Origin: Sinorhizobium sojae CCBAU 05684
GTDB taxonomy: Bacteria; Pseudomonadota; Alphaproteobacteria; Rhizobiales; Rhizobiaceae
Assembly: GCF_002288525.1 (NCBI RefSeq)
Contig: NZ_CP023067.1
Coordinates: forward strand, 248,001-312,000
Length of the DNA: 64,000 nt
Direction of reading: 5' to 3'
Under the pieces are notes generated by a model. It saw nothing but the letters and a program-made list of their open reading frames with translations, searched no databases and was not told the DNA's origin. This document shows positions 1-9,679 of this stretch, piece by piece; within the stretch, counting starts at the first letter, position 1, and each line of letters opens with the position of its first letter. Made by a program: the position numbers and the translations under genes.

Positions 1-29
1 TTGCTGTCCTTGTCCTGATCGTCCGACAT
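1..29 (-). CDS. flhB: FlhB, flagellar export apparatus protein (N-terminal 9 codons only)
   Basis: Only the first nine codons lie in the window; on the minus strand they read MSDDQDKDS and run off the left edge. This charged start is typical of FlhB, the export-gate protein that switches substrate specificity, and flhB is expected downstream of fliG in rhizobia. A GGGAG ribosome binding site lies 11 bases before the ATG. An in-frame ATG eight codons upstream (position 53) has no such site and is less likely. The call rests on position and a short N-terminus. Confidence 0.6.
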
Positions 30-263
30 GAGATGGATCGCTCCCGCCGCCATGGAGTGGGATGAGAAAAGCCATCGCCCGCGCACATCCCGGGCCGACG
101 CGTGACCTGCTGAATCGATCGGCAGGCTGAGACGACCCGCATCTGTGGTGGACCGCGCGCGCCCCTTATGCAAGAGCCGGCCGCTCGCGAGCCGTCCGGC
201 TCAACAGGAATCAACGTGTGGCTTCGGATTCCGAAAGGTTCCGGGGGAACGGCGCCTATCAGA
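30..263. other. Intergenic region between fliG and flhB
   Basis: This 234-base gap separates the end of fliG from flhB, both read leftwards. I see no convincing reading frame. A short inverted repeat near 170-200 (AGCCGG...CCGGCT) might be a weak hairpin. The gap is long for genes in one operon, so flhB may have its own promoter. Confidence 0.4.
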
Positions 264-1295
264 TCACGCCGCCTCCGCCTCTTTCTCCTTGAGTTCCAGC
301 TGCCCGCTCGCGGCGAGGCGAATCGCCTCCTGTGCGATCGACCGCCGGGCGATGGCAATGTCGCGGGGATTGATGCCTGCATCGCCGGCGGCCAGATCCG
401 ATTCGATCATCCGGCGCTGGCGCGCGCCGATCGATGCGAGAACCGACTCGCGCAGCTCCGCAGCCGAGCCCCTGAGCGCCATCGTGATGATATCGGTGGA
501 AACGTCGTTGAAGAGCTGCACGCGGCTTCTCTGCGGCATGTGGACGATGTCGTCGAAGAGGAAGATTTTCGGCCGGACCTTCTTGGCCGAATCGGTGCTG
601 AGCGTCTCGAGCGAGGCAAGCAGCGTATCCACGTGCTTCTTTTCGAGCTCGTTCATCACCTCCGCGATCTTGGCCGGTCCGGGCGAATTGCGTTCCGCAT
701 CCATCTCGTCGATCATCTCGACCACGCGGGCTTCGATGATGGCGGCTGCCTTGGGGCTGACATTCTTCATGTTGACGGCGCGGTTGAGAATGTCCGGCCG
801 CTGCCCGTCCGAAAGCTGCAGCAACACCTTGGCGCCGAAGTTCGAAGGCATCATCGACAGGACATAGGCGATGGTCTGCGGGTGCTCCTTGGCGAGCAGC
901 TGCGAAACGGCGACAGGATCGCAATCCTGCAGGCGGTCCCAGATGTTGGCCTCGTAGGATTGGAACGTCGCCCGGCGGCCGAGCAACCCGTCGACCTCAT
1001 CCGGCGTCAGACCCTCTTCAAGGATGCTCTCCATGGCCTTGGCATTATCCATCAGGCCCGCGCCTTCGGTGAAGAGATCTTCGAATTCGTTGATGAGCGC
1101 TTCAAGCTCGTGGGGAGGGATGGCGCGCAGCGATTGCGCGGCGGCGATGATCGCCTGCAGTTCGCTTTGCGTGAAGAACTTCAGCAGTTTGCCCGCCACG
1201 GACTTGCCCATGGCCAGCAGTACGGCCGCCGCCTTTTCCGTCTGGGACAGCGGTCTGGCAATCGCCTGTCCTTCGAAACTTCCGAAATCCGTCAT
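264..1295 (-). CDS. fliG: FliG, flagellar motor switch protein
   Basis: FliG forms the rotor ring that touches the stator and converts ion flow to torque. The 343-residue product matches the usual length. The middle part carries the EHPQTIAYVLSMM motif, and the C-terminal part the charged helix region around MPQRSRVQLFNDVSTD and MALRG that faces MotA. It is the last gene of the minus-strand run motA-fliM-fliN-fliG, 28 bases after fliN, so all cytoplasmic switch proteins are made together with the stator protein MotA. Confidence 0.97.
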   Translation of the reverse strand: MTDFGSFEGQAIARPLSQTEKAAAVLLAMGKSVAGKLLKFFTQSELQAIIAAAQSLRAIPPHELEALINEFEDLFTEGAGLMDNAKAMESILEEGLTPDEVDGLLGRRATFQSYEANIWDRLQDCDPVAVSQLLAKEHPQTIAYVLSMMPSNFGAKVLLQLSDGQRPDILNRAVNMKNVSPKAAAIIEARVVEMIDEMDAERNSPGPAKIAEVMNELEKKHVDTLLASLETLSTDSAKKVRPKIFLFDDIVHMPQRSRVQLFNDVSTDIITMALRGSAAELRESVLASIGARQRRMIESDLAAGDAGINPRDIAIARRSIAQEAIRLAASGQLELKEKEAEAA

Positions 1296-1323
1296 GGATT
1301 CATCCCTCGCCCAGCATCGGGCT

Positions 1324-1959
1324 TTACTTCTTGCTACTCTTGATCTCGATAAGTTTGACGCCGAACCGGGTCACATCCCCGTCGAGGACGGTAATCTCGC
1401 CGCGGCCGATGACACGACCGTTGACCATGATTTCCACGGGCTCGCCGATCTTCCGGTCGAGCGCAATCGTCGCTCCCTCGGAGAGGCCCATGAGGCTGGA
1501 GACCTGCATGCGGCTGGTGCCGAGCACGATCTGGACATCGATGGGGATGTCCATGATCAGGTCCAAATTGGCGGTCATGCCGCTGCCTGGTGCGCTTTGT
1601 GCCGCGGCGCCGACATCGAAATCATTGCCGCCGAAACCGCTGTCGAGGTCGATGCCTCCGGCCATTTCGGTTCCGCCGAAATCGCCGCCGAAGCCGCCGT
1701 CAGCGAAGCTTCCGCCGAAGCCGGCCCCATCGGATGCGCCGAATTCGCTGCCGAAGTCCGAGAGGTCGCCCGCCGGTGCGGCGGCTGCGAAATCGGCGCC
1801 GAAATCGGCTGGGTCATTGTCCTTCTTCAGAACGCCGCGCAGGTCGTCGATTGCCTGATCGAGTTCGGCGTCTTCCGTGAATCCGGCCTGTTCTTCGATG
1901 GGTGCTGCTTTTTTTCGTACCATGTGCGGATCATTCCAGTTGAAGCTTGCCTCAGGCAT
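1324..1959 (-). CDS. fliN: FliN, flagellar motor switch protein with a glycine/phenylalanine-rich linker
   Basis: FliN builds the lower C-ring with FliM. The last 80 or so residues (from about 130) form the surface-presentation (SpoA) domain, with [18 protein letters not shown] and a late [19 protein letters not shown]. At 211 residues it is much longer than the roughly 137 of E. coli, because residues 51-128 are a low-complexity tract of Gly, Ala, Asp and Phe with repeated FG/GF pairs. The ATG at 1959 has AAGG four bases upstream; an alternative ATG lies 12 codons in (MVRKK). It starts 20 bases after fliM. Confidence 0.93.
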   Translation of the reverse strand: MPEASFNWNDPHMVRKKAAPIEEQAGFTEDAELDQAIDDLRGVLKKDNDPADFGADFAAAAPAGDLSDFGSEFGASDGAGFGGSFADGGFGGDFGGTEMAGGIDLDSGFGGNDFDVGAAAQSAPGSGMTANLDLIMDIPIDVQIVLGTSRMQVSSLMGLSEGATIALDRKIGEPVEIMVNGRVIGRGEITVLDGDVTRFGVKLIEIKSSKK

Positions 1960-1979
1960 TCTGCCTTGAAAGGCGCGGT

Positions 1980-2927
1980 TTAACTCATGATGTGGCGAAG
2001 GATGTCCTGTTCGGACCCGTGCGTATCCTTGACCCGGACCGTGTATTTCGCGCCAGACCGGCCGAACTCGCAGATGTAGAGCTCCCGCCCGTTGGCGTTC
2101 ACCTCGACCTGGACATCCTGGCCGTCATGGAACGGAATCACGTCGCCCGGCTGCAGTCGGCTGATGGTGTCAAGCGTCAGGCTGTCCAGCCGAATACGCG
2201 CCTCGAGGGTCACCGCCGACCGGCGGACCTGCTCCTCAAGCTGCTCCGTCCATTCCGGTTTCACACCCGTAGTCTGGCCGGCGACGCCAGGCATGATGAT
2301 CTGGGTCTTAAGCAGGGTTCTTTGCGGAATGATCACGCAGAAGGTCGAGAGCACCGGCCCAAGCCCGATCGTCATTTCGATGGAGGCCGCATAGACGTCC
2401 GCGGTCGCAGGATCCGCTTGCGGACGCTCTTCGCTATTGTACGGGCGGCCGAGCACCGGTTCGTGCCCGCCTTGAGCATTGACGGCCAAGCGGAGAACCT
2501 CGGCGATTCTGTCGAATACCGGCGCCGCCACGTCTATCTCGATTTTCGACAGCGCCCTCGGCTCCGGCTCCTCGATGCCGGTCGGCTCGGCGCCGAGCAG
2601 AGCTTCGACGAGCGTGATAAGAACGGGGCTGTCGCAGCCGATCTGGAATTCCTCACACCAATTGCGCAGCGAAGCGTCGCTGATGAGGAAGCCGTCACCG
2701 AGTTCGGCGATGAGCTCATCGCGCAGACCTGTCTTGCATCCCGCGTAGCCGATCGTGATGTCGTGCCCCGTCTCGGTCTTGAGGAGGCCCGGCAGCACTT
2801 CGCCGAAGGCCTGGCCGAGTTCCAGGGCGGTGCGGCCGATGACCTTGTCGTCGCCGAGCGCGCCGATCATGCGCGCCAGCAGCCGCTTGTCGAAGAGGTA
2901 GATGTTCGATGCCGTGCTCGGATTCAT
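1980..2927 (-). CDS. fliM: FliM, flagellar motor switch protein (atypical N-terminus)
   Basis: FliM is the C-ring protein that receives phosphorylated CheY. The 315-residue product has a FliM-like middle domain and a C-terminal SpoA domain ([19 protein letters not shown]). The usual N-terminal CheY-binding peptide (EIDAL type) is not visible: the protein starts [20 protein letters not shown]. It lies four bases after the motA stop codon and just before fliN, consistent with one transcript. The divergent N-terminus lowers sequence similarity, but order and C-terminal domain make the call firm. Confidence 0.93.
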   Translation of the reverse strand: MNPSTASNIYLFDKRLLARMIGALGDDKVIGRTALELGQAFGEVLPGLLKTETGHDITIGYAGCKTGLRDELIAELGDGFLISDASLRNWCEEFQIGCDSPVLITLVEALLGAEPTGIEEPEPRALSKIEIDVAAPVFDRIAEVLRLAVNAQGGHEPVLGRPYNSEERPQADPATADVYAASIEMTIGLGPVLSTFCVIIPQRTLLKTQIIMPGVAGQTTGVKPEWTEQLEEQVRRSAVTLEARIRLDSLTLDTISRLQPGDVIPFHDGQDVQVEVNANGRELYICEFGRSGAKYTVRVKDTHGSEQDILRHIMS

Positions 2928-2931
2928 GGTG

Positions 2932-3810
2932 TCAAGCCGCCTTGCTTTCGCTGCCGCCGCCCGGGTTCATCATCTCCTGCTCGACCGCATCGATCGACGG
3001 TCGCTCATAGGCGGAGATAGTCTTGCGGCCATATTCAAGCGCCACCTGCGGAACGGAGCCGTTCATGTAGGCAAGCAGCGTCTGCTTGACGAGGACGTAG
3101 AGCCTGTTCTGCTTTTCGCGGACCGATTTGATGTTGGAGACGAGGGGGGCAACGACCGAATAGGAGAGGAACACCCCGAGCAGCGTTCCGACGAGCGCCG
3201 CGGCGATCTTCGCCCCCAGCACTTCCGGCGCCTCGCTGATCGCGCCCATGGCCTTGATCACGCCAAGGACCGCAGCGACGATGCCGATCGCGGGCAGGGC
3301 ATCGCTCATGGTCGTCAATGCGTGGTAGCACTTCATCTTGTCATGGGTGATCGTCTGGATCTCCTCGTCCATCAGTGCTTCGATCTCGTGCGATCGGGCA
3401 TTGCCGATGATGATCAGGCGCACGTAGTCGCAGATGAAAGCCGTCAGTTCCTTGTTTTGAAGAACGGTGGGTGCTGACTGGAAGATCGAGGATTCGTCCG
3501 GATTGTCGATGTGGCTTTCGATCTCGTTGCGCGACTTGGTTCTGAGATCGCGCATCAGACTGTAGAGCACGCCAAGCGTGTCGAGATAATGCCGCTCCTT
3601 CGGTACCTTGTGCTTGAAGGCTTCGCCGAGCGCCTTGCCGGTGTCCTTCACCACCTTCATCGAATTCGCCATGATGTAGCCGCCGATACCGGCACCGCCG
3701 ATGATCATCAACTCGAACGGCTGGTTGAGGACTTCCAGATGGCCACCCATCGCGACATATCCGCCGAGGATACAGCCGAAAGTCACAAGGAGTCCGATGA
3801 TGATGTTCAT
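2932..3810 (-). CDS. motA: MotA, stator proton-channel protein
   Basis: MotA with MotB forms the peptidoglycan-anchored proton channel. The start at 3810 ([19 protein letters not shown]) gives 292 residues, the usual length, with four membrane segments: two near the N-terminus (about 1-25 and 30-52) and two near 195-265, including the conserved proline of [17 protein letters not shown]. The cytoplasmic loop between them is charged. The frame stays open upstream to 4692, but that extension overlaps the plus-strand gene at 4021 and has no MotA features. It heads the run motA-fliM-fliN-fliG. Confidence 0.96.
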   Translation of the reverse strand: MNIIIGLLVTFGCILGGYVAMGGHLEVLNQPFELMIIGGAGIGGYIMANSMKVVKDTGKALGEAFKHKVPKERHYLDTLGVLYSLMRDLRTKSRNEIESHIDNPDESSIFQSAPTVLQNKELTAFICDYVRLIIIGNARSHEIEALMDEEIQTITHDKMKCYHALTTMSDALPAIGIVAAVLGVIKAMGAISEAPEVLGAKIAAALVGTLLGVFLSYSVVAPLVSNIKSVREKQNRLYVLVKQTLLAYMNGSVPQVALEYGRKTISAYERPSIDAVEQEMMNPGGGSESKAA

Positions 3811-4020
3811 TGTCGATACCTGTCGCGATCGTGATTTCCCTTGGATGGAATAGGGTTTCATCCTTGCGTGAGGCTGGCCGCAAAGCCGGATCGGAACCCG
3901 GCTGCGGAACAGGTTCGCGCAAGCAAGTCGGGTCAGGATTTTCCCAGGGTCGGGCCCGAATCGCGTCCGGCTTCTCCATAGTGAAGCGGGATTTCCGCTT
4001 GAATTCGGACAGGGCGAACC
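3811..4020. promoter_or_regulatory. Divergent promoter region of the motA and DUF1217-flgF-fliI transcripts
   Basis: The 210 bases separate the leftward motA operon from the rightward basal-body genes, so both promoters must lie here or partly inside the genes. I could not assign -35/-10 boxes. In S. meliloti these early flagellar genes are activated by the LuxR-type pair VisN/VisR through Rem, so Rem sites are expected here. Confidence 0.5.
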
Positions 4021-4800
4021 GTGACCACGACCTACACGAGCTACAGACTGATCACCGCCGATCTTACGAAGTCGCTTGAGCGCGTCTCCGAGCAGCCGGA
4101 CGTCGCCCGCGAGACGGAATATTACCTTTCCAAGATCGGCAGCATCAAAACGCTCGACGAATTCTTCGCGGACAGCCGACTTTATAACTACGCGATGAAG
4201 GCGCATGGGATCGAGGACATGGCCTATGCCAAGGCCTTCATGCGAAAGGTGCTGACCGAGGGTGTCGACAGCGACGACGCCTTTGCCAACAAGCTGTCGG
4301 ACAATCGCTACAAGGCGCTGGTCGAATCGCTGAATTTCGCACGGCATGGCGAAGCGGCCACCGCCTTCGACAGCGCACAGCAGGGGGTCGTCGACAAATA
4401 CACGCGTCAGACGCTCGAGGAGAATGCCGGGGAGGAAAACACCGGAGTCAGGCTGGCGCTCTATTTCCAGCGCATGGCGCCGGCGATCACCAGTGCCTAC
4501 GAGCTCATCGCCGACGAGGCGTTGGCGCAGGTCGTTCGAACCGTTCTGCAGCTGCCTGACGAATTCGCTGCCACCGATGTCGACCAGCAGGCGAAAACCA
4601 TCGAGAAAGCGATCGAGCTCGAAGATTTCCAGGATCCCGGCAAGCTTTCGGCATTCCTCGATCGGTTCACGGCGATTTGGGAGATCGGGCACTCCTCCGA
4701 CGGCTACGATCCACTCGCGGTTTTCGGCTCATCGAGCGGCTACGGCATCTCGGCTGACCTGCTGCTCTCCATCAACAACCTGAAACTCGGAGGACGCTGA
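4021..4800 (+). CDS. DUF1217-type protein of the flagellar cluster
   Basis: The 259-residue soluble protein starts with GTG at 4021. It is rich in alpha-helical segments ([36 protein letters not shown]), has no signal peptide or membrane span, and ends with [20 protein letters not shown]. It resembles the DUF1217 family found in alphaproteobacterial flagellar clusters. Its stop lies one base before the flgF start, so the two are probably co-translated. A role in rod assembly or export is suggested by context only; the function is not recognised. Confidence 0.75.
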   Translation: MTTTYTSYRLITADLTKSLERVSEQPDVARETEYYLSKIGSIKTLDEFFADSRLYNYAMKAHGIEDMAYAKAFMRKVLTEGVDSDDAFANKLSDNRYKALVESLNFARHGEAATAFDSAQQGVVDKYTRQTLEENAGEENTGVRLALYFQRMAPAITSAYELIADEALAQVVRTVLQLPDEFAATDVDQQAKTIEKAIELEDFQDPGKLSAFLDRFTAIWEIGHSSDGYDPLAVFGSSSGYGISADLLLSINNLKLGGR

Positions 4801-4801
4801 C

Positions 4802-5527
4802 GTGCAGACCGGCCTCTATGTCTCGCTTTCGTCGCAGATGGCGCTCGAAAAGCGCCTCAACACGCTTGCCGACAATATCGCGAATTCCAACACCGTCGGC
4901 TTCCGCGCCACGGAGGTGAAATTCAACCAGGTGCTTGGCGACACGAAACCGACCAAGGTTTCCTATGTGTCGGAAGGCGAGGAATATCTGAGCACCAGCA
5001 GCGGCGCGCTGGCGCGGACCGGCGCCACGCTCGACTTTGCCGTCCGGGGCGACGCCTGGTTCTCGATCGAGACGCCTGCCGGTCCGGCGCTAACCCGGGA
5101 CGGCCGCTTTACGCTGACCGAGGCGGGCGAACTCGTCACCATCAAGGGCTATCCGGTGCTCGATGCCGGTGGCGCCCCGATCCAGGTGAACGGCGCGGCC
5201 GGCGATATCAAGGTCGGCGCCGACGGCGTCATCCACCAGAACGGCGTGCAGGTTGCGTCCCTCGGCCTCTATCAGGCCGATTTCAGCGACGGCTTCATGC
5301 GTTACGACAACAGCGCCGTGATGCCCGCAATCCAGCCGGAGCCGGTGGTCGACCGCTTCGACGTTGGCGTGATGCAGGGCTTCCTCGAAGAGTCGAATGT
5401 CAATGCGATCCAGGAAATGACGCAGCTCATCATGGTCACGCGCGCCTTCGACAATGTGACTGCACTGATGCGCGACAGCGAGAGCTCGCTCGAGGAGGCG
5501 ATCAGGACACTCGGCGGCGACCGCTAA
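4802..5527 (+). CDS. flgF: FlgF, proximal rod protein
   Basis: FlgF is one of the proximal rod proteins that join the MS ring to the distal rod. The 241-residue product begins with the helical motif shared by rod and hook proteins (LNTLADNIANSNTVGFRA) and ends with the paired C-terminal helix (EMTQLIMVTRAFDNVTALM). The middle repeats the flagellar basal-body beta domain (ARTGATLDFAVRGDAWFSIE). The start is GTG at 4802. It sits between the DUF1217 gene and fliI. Confidence 0.95.
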   Translation: MQTGLYVSLSSQMALEKRLNTLADNIANSNTVGFRATEVKFNQVLGDTKPTKVSYVSEGEEYLSTSSGALARTGATLDFAVRGDAWFSIETPAGPALTRDGRFTLTEAGELVTIKGYPVLDAGGAPIQVNGAAGDIKVGADGVIHQNGVQVASLGLYQADFSDGFMRYDNSAVMPAIQPEPVVDRFDVGVMQGFLEESNVNAIQEMTQLIMVTRAFDNVTALMRDSESSLEEAIRTLGGDR

Positions 5528-5582
5528 TTCTCGAAGCGCATGACGAGCGAACTTGCGGGACCCGGTCCCGACGGAAATCTGC

Positions 5583-6983
5583 ATGGAACGACAAAGCTCT
5601 GAGACAATCGCGACATCGACCTCGCTGGCGGCCCTCGCCGGGCTGGTCGAGCGTTACGCCAATCCCGATATCGCAATCGCGCCCGGCGGGCACGTCCAGA
5701 CGATTTCGCCCGGGCACTATACGGTGACCGGGCTGTCGCGCCATGTTCGGCTCGGCGACTTCGTCGCCCATAAGAGCGTTACCGGCACTCATCTCGGCGA
5801 AGTCGTCCGGGTCGAGCCGGAACGCGTCGTCGTCTGCCCGATCGAGCCGGGCGACCCGATCGGCATCCATGACATCGTCATCCGCAAGGGTGCCTTTCGT
5901 ATCGCGCCGACAGACAACTGGTGCGGGCGCACGATCAATGCGCTCGCCGAGCCGATCGACGGCCTCGGACCGCTCACGCAGGGCGACGTCCGCCGTTCGA
6001 TCTCGAACACCGCGCCGCCGTCGATGACCCGCAGACGGGTCGAGCAGGGTTTCAAGACCGGGGTGCGGGCCATCGATATTTTCTCGCCCCTATGCCTTGG
6101 GCAGCGCCTCGGCATTTTTGCCGGTTCCGGCGTCGGCAAGTCGACGCTGCTCTCTATGCTGGCGCGCGCTGATGCGTTCGACAAGGTGGTGATCGCACTT
6201 GTCGGCGAGCGCGGCCGCGAGGTGCGTGAATTCATCGAGGACACGCTCGGCGACAACCTTTCGAAGTCGGTCGCGGTCGTCGCCACGAGCGACGAAAGCC
6301 CCATGCTCAGGAAAATGGCGCCGCTGACGGCGGTCACGATCGCCGAGCACTATCGCGACAAGGGCGACAACGTCCTGCTCATCGTCGACAGTGTCACGCG
6401 CTTTGCCCACGCGATCCGCGAGGTGGCGACGGCCGCTGGCGAACCGCCCATCGCGCGCGGCTATCCGGCCTCCGTTTTCACGGAGCTGCCTCGGCTGCTC
6501 GAGCGCGCCGGACCCGGCGCCGAGGGGACGGGAACGATCACCGCCATCATCTCCATCCTCGTCGATGGCGACAACCACAACGATCCGGTCGCCGATTCGG
6601 CCCGCGGCATTCTCGACGGGCACATCGTCCTCGAACGCAGCCTTGCGGAGGAGGGGCGCTATCCGCCCATCAATCCGCTTGCTTCGATCTCCCGACTGGC
6701 GCGTAAGGCCTGGTCACCCGATCAGGAAAAGCTTGCTGCCCGCCTGAAATCGCTGATCCATCGTTTCGAGGAAACGCGCGACCTGCGGCTGATCGGCGGC
6801 TACCGGGCAGGCGGCGATCCGGATCTCGACATGGCGATCAAGCAGGTTCCCGTCATTTACGAGGTGTTGAAGCAAACGCCCGGCGAGCGGCCCACCGTCG
6901 ACGCCTTCACCGACCTTGCCAACGCGTTGAAGGCCGCCGCGATGGGCAATCAGACGGGCGTCGGCGCGCCCAGGAGGGCCTAG
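5583..6983 (+). CDS. fliI: FliI, flagellum-specific export ATPase
   Basis: FliI is the ATPase of the flagellar type III export machine and is related to F1 beta. The Walker A loop GSGVGKST lies near residue 184, Walker B-like LLIVDSVTRF near 270, and the family signature PPIARGYPASVF follows. I chose ATG 5583 (466 residues), which has GGA eight bases upstream; a TTG ten codons earlier is also open. Its stop overlaps the ribosome binding site of the next gene. No fliH or fliJ gene is adjacent; candidates lie at 18514 and 33070. Confidence 0.96.
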   Translation: MERQSSETIATSTSLAALAGLVERYANPDIAIAPGGHVQTISPGHYTVTGLSRHVRLGDFVAHKSVTGTHLGEVVRVEPERVVVCPIEPGDPIGIHDIVIRKGAFRIAPTDNWCGRTINALAEPIDGLGPLTQGDVRRSISNTAPPSMTRRRVEQGFKTGVRAIDIFSPLCLGQRLGIFAGSGVGKSTLLSMLARADAFDKVVIALVGERGREVREFIEDTLGDNLSKSVAVVATSDESPMLRKMAPLTAVTIAEHYRDKGDNVLLIVDSVTRFAHAIREVATAAGEPPIARGYPASVFTELPRLLERAGPGAEGTGTITAIISILVDGDNHNDPVADSARGILDGHIVLERSLAEEGRYPPINPLASISRLARKAWSPDQEKLAARLKSLIHRFEETRDLRLIGGYRAGGDPDLDMAIKQVPVIYEVLKQTPGERPTVDAFTDLANALKAAAMGNQTGVGAPRRA

Positions 6984-6984
6984 T

Positions 6985-7536
6985 ATGACCGATTACGACG
7001 CGGACGACATTGTGCGCCAGCGCCGGCGCGATGCCAAGACGCCGATGATCGACAGGCTTCTCGGCGCCTTGGGCCTGGCCATGGCTGCATTCGCGACCTT
7101 CTTTCCCTGGTATGCGCTCCTCCACCAGGATGAGTTCAACATGCCGACGCTGTGGCGGGAGACGACCCGGGACCTTCCCGAACGCCCCGCCCGTGACGTC
7201 GTTTCCGTCTCGCCGCTGGCCATGCCGGACAAGGACGAAGGGATCGCCGCCGCCATCGACCGGCTGACGACGGCGACCGTGCCCGGACCGGAGCACGATT
7301 CGGAGGCAGCCACGAACGAGGCGGAAGCCGGACCAGACCAGCCGTTCCCGGCGTCGCCGCGCTTCAAGCTGATGCATGTCGCCAATGGCAGGGCGCTCAT
7401 CGAAGGGGCAGGCGGCATGTATGTGGTCCGCGTCGGCTCCATCTTGCCGGATAGCAGCCGGCTTGCGACCTTCGAGCAGCGCAATGGCCAGTGGGTCATG
7501 ATCACCTCCAAGGGAGAGGTCTACCAGGCTAAGTAG
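6985..7536 (+). CDS. Single-span membrane protein of the flagellar cluster, function unknown
   Basis: A strong AGGAGG lies 8 bases before the ATG and overlaps the fliI stop, so translation is coupled to fliI. The 183 residues show a positively charged cytoplasmic start (RQRRRDAKTP), one membrane helix at about 25-45, a Pro/Ala-rich periplasmic linker, and a compact beta-rich C-terminal part (MYVVRVGSILPDSSRLATFE, then GQWVMITSKGEV). That layout recalls the periplasmic homology domain of secretion proteins such as GspC or PilP, but this is inference. It is probably a rhizobial flagellar accessory protein. Confidence 0.7.
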   Translation: MTDYDADDIVRQRRRDAKTPMIDRLLGALGLAMAAFATFFPWYALLHQDEFNMPTLWRETTRDLPERPARDVVSVSPLAMPDKDEGIAAAIDRLTTATVPGPEHDSEAATNEAEAGPDQPFPASPRFKLMHVANGRALIEGAGGMYVVRVGSILPDSSRLATFEQRNGQWVMITSKGEVYQAK

Positions 7537-7720
7537 GCCAAAGCTCCAGCACAGCGATTCCTTGCGCGTTGCAGCGGCTTCAGCTCTTCCGGGTGCATAT
7601 GCGATCGGAATCCTGGTGCCGCTTTCCTCCGCGCCATCACGGGCCGTGGCAAACCCGCTTCAAGACAAGTCCCACGCAAGATTACCCCCCTAGGTTCCAC
7701 CTCATAAGCAGGAGCTTGAG

Positions 7721-8101
7721 ATGGAACCGATTCAGCTTTTCGAACTTGCGTCGCGCCAGGCCCAATGGTTGACGGTCCGCCAGAACGTCGTGGCGGGCAA
7801 CATCGCCAATGCCAATACGCCGCACTACAAGGCCAGGGACGTCCTGCCCTTCGAAAGCGTGCTGCAGAGCACCGGCCTGCAGATGGCCGCGACCCATCCC
7901 TCCCATTTCACCGAGAGCCTGGAAGCCGCCCAGGTGACCGAGGTCAGCTCCATCGACGATGTCGAAGTGCAGCAATCCGGCAATACCGTCGCGCTCGAAG
8001 AGGAACTGATGAAGTCCGGTGCGATCAAGCGCGACCACGAGCTCAATTCGGGGCTCGTGAAATCCTTTCACCGCATGATGCTCATGACCGTACGGAAGTA
8101 G
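7721..8101 (+). CDS. flgB: FlgB, proximal rod protein
   Basis: FlgB forms the base of the rod with FlgC and FliE. At 126 residues it has the normal length and carries the rod motif [20 protein letters not shown] near residue 25. The C-terminal helix ([20 protein letters not shown]) is typical. It starts the tight run flgB-flgC-fliE-flgG-flgA-flgI-motE-flgH, and flgC follows after five bases. The 184 bases upstream may hold a promoter; GGAGC precedes the ATG. Confidence 0.96.
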   Translation: MEPIQLFELASRQAQWLTVRQNVVAGNIANANTPHYKARDVLPFESVLQSTGLQMAATHPSHFTESLEAAQVTEVSSIDDVEVQQSGNTVALEEELMKSGAIKRDHELNSGLVKSFHRMMLMTVRK

Positions 8102-8106
8102 ACATA

Positions 8107-8526
8107 ATGGATCCTTTGACTTCGGCCCTCAAGGTTTCGGCTTCCGGCCTGCAGGCGGAATCGACCCGGCTGCGCATCGTATCCGAGAACATTGCCAATG
8201 CGCGCTCGACCGGCGACGTCCCCGGCGCCGATCCCTATCGCCGCAAGACCGTTTCCTTCGCGGCGGAAGTCGACCGGGCAAGCGGCGCATCGCTCGTGGA
8301 GATCGATCGCATCGGCACCGATGACTCGGACTTCAACGTCGAGTTCGATCCCGGCAGCCCGGCCGCCGACGAGAAAGGCATGGTCAAGCTGCCGAACGTC
8401 AACATCCTCGTCGAAATGGCCGACATGCGTGAAGCGAACCGCGCCTATGAGGCCAATCTGCAGACCATCAAGCAGTCTCGCGATCTCATTTCCCAGACAA
8501 TCGACCTGTTGAGGGCTTCGCAATAA
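8107..8526 (+). CDS. flgC: FlgC, proximal rod protein
   Basis: FlgC is the rod subunit above FlgB. The 139-residue product starts [20 protein letters not shown] and has the rod motif [15 protein letters not shown], with the family's C-terminal pattern [20 protein letters not shown]. The gene begins five bases after flgB, and its stop codon shares a base with the fliE start (TAATG), which indicates translational coupling. Confidence 0.96.
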   Translation: MDPLTSALKVSASGLQAESTRLRIVSENIANARSTGDVPGADPYRRKTVSFAAEVDRASGASLVEIDRIGTDDSDFNVEFDPGSPAADEKGMVKLPNVNILVEMADMREANRAYEANLQTIKQSRDLISQTIDLLRASQ

Positions 8527-8861
8527 TGATCGATGCAATCCAGTCCATCGGCGCGTTTTCGGCCATGAAGAAGGCCGAGGGCGCGGAGCTGAACGCCTCC
8601 ACCGCGCTCGTCGTGCCGCATGCCGGCGCAGCCCCTCCGCAGTCGCAGAGTTTTGCCGAGGTCCTGGGCAATATGACCACGGATGTCATCCACTCGATGA
8701 AATCCGCCGAAGGGGTGTCGCTGCAGGCCATTCGCGGAGAGGCCAATACCCGTGAAGTCGTCGACGCGGTGATGTCGGCGGAACAATCGCTGCAGACCGC
8801 CATCGCGATCCGCGACAAGGTGGTCACCGCCTATCTCGAAATCGCGCGCATGCAGATCTGA
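8526..8861 (+). CDS. fliE: FliE, MS ring-rod junction protein
   Basis: FliE connects the MS ring to the rod and is an early export substrate. The 111-residue protein has the family C-terminus ([20 protein letters not shown], then [14 protein letters not shown]). It overlaps the flgC stop by one base and is followed by flgG after 11 bases. The length and the C-terminal helix make the identification clear. Confidence 0.95.
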   Translation: MIDAIQSIGAFSAMKKAEGAELNASTALVVPHAGAAPPQSQSFAEVLGNMTTDVIHSMKSAEGVSLQAIRGEANTREVVDAVMSAEQSLQTAIAIRDKVVTAYLEIARMQI

Positions 8862-8872
8862 AGGAACGTGAC

Positions 8873-9661
8873 ATGAAGGCCCTTTCCATCGCCGCCACGG
8901 GCATGAATGCCCAGCAGTTGAACCTCGAAGTCATCGCCAACAATATCGCCAACATCAACACGACCGGCTACAAGCGGGCGCGCGCCGAGTTTTCGGACCT
9001 GCTCTATCAGACCGAGCGCGCCCAGGGCGTGCCGAACCGATCCAACCAGGCGATCGTCCCCGAAGGCGCGATCGTCGGCCTCGGCGTGCAGACATCGGCG
9101 GTGCGCAACCTTCATATCCAGGGCAGCCTCGTCAACACCGGCAACAATTACGACCTGGCGCTGGTCGGCCGCGGCTGGTTCCAGGTCGAGACGCCGGACG
9201 GCGAGACCGTCTATACCCGCTCCGGCGCCTTCAACACCAATGCCACCGGCCAGCTCGTCACTATCGACGGCTATACGGTCGTCCCCGGAATCACTGTGCC
9301 GCAGGATGCGAGTGAAATCGTCTTCACGTCCTCCGGCCAGGTGATGGTACGCATCGGCAATGACACGGAGCTTCAGGAAATCGGTCAGCTGACGATCGCC
9401 AATTTCGTCAACGAAGCCGGCCTCGAGCCCATGGGCGAGAACCTGTTTCGCCAGACGCCCGCCTCCGGCGAGGCCATCGTCGGCGCGCCGGCCGATCCGG
9501 GCTACGCCCAGATCAAGCAGAACTATCTCGAGTCCTCCAACGTCGACGCGGTCAAGGAGATCACCGACCTGATCTCGGCCCAGCGCGCCTACGAGATGAA
9601 CTCCAAGATCATTCAGGCCGCGGACGAAATGGCGGCCACGGTGAGCAAGAACCTCAGGTAA
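8873..9661 (+). CDS. flgG: FlgG, distal rod protein
   Basis: FlgG builds the distal rod through the periplasm. The 262-residue product has the typical start [20 protein letters not shown], the rod signature [18 protein letters not shown], and the C-terminal helix [20 protein letters not shown]. Ribosome binding site AAGGAACGTGAC precedes the ATG. It belongs to the run flgB to flgH; flgA follows after 18 bases. Confidence 0.97.
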   Translation: MKALSIAATGMNAQQLNLEVIANNIANINTTGYKRARAEFSDLLYQTERAQGVPNRSNQAIVPEGAIVGLGVQTSAVRNLHIQGSLVNTGNNYDLALVGRGWFQVETPDGETVYTRSGAFNTNATGQLVTIDGYTVVPGITVPQDASEIVFTSSGQVMVRIGNDTELQEIGQLTIANFVNEAGLEPMGENLFRQTPASGEAIVGAPADPGYAQIKQNYLESSNVDAVKEITDLISAQRAYEMNSKIIQAADEMAATVSKNLR

Positions 9662-9679
9662 CGCAAGCAGGGGGCAAAC

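Noticed and set aside
3811-4692. Long N-terminal extension of the motA frame
   Set aside because: It overlaps the plus-strand DUF1217 gene and crosses the promoter region; MotA of normal length starts at 3810.
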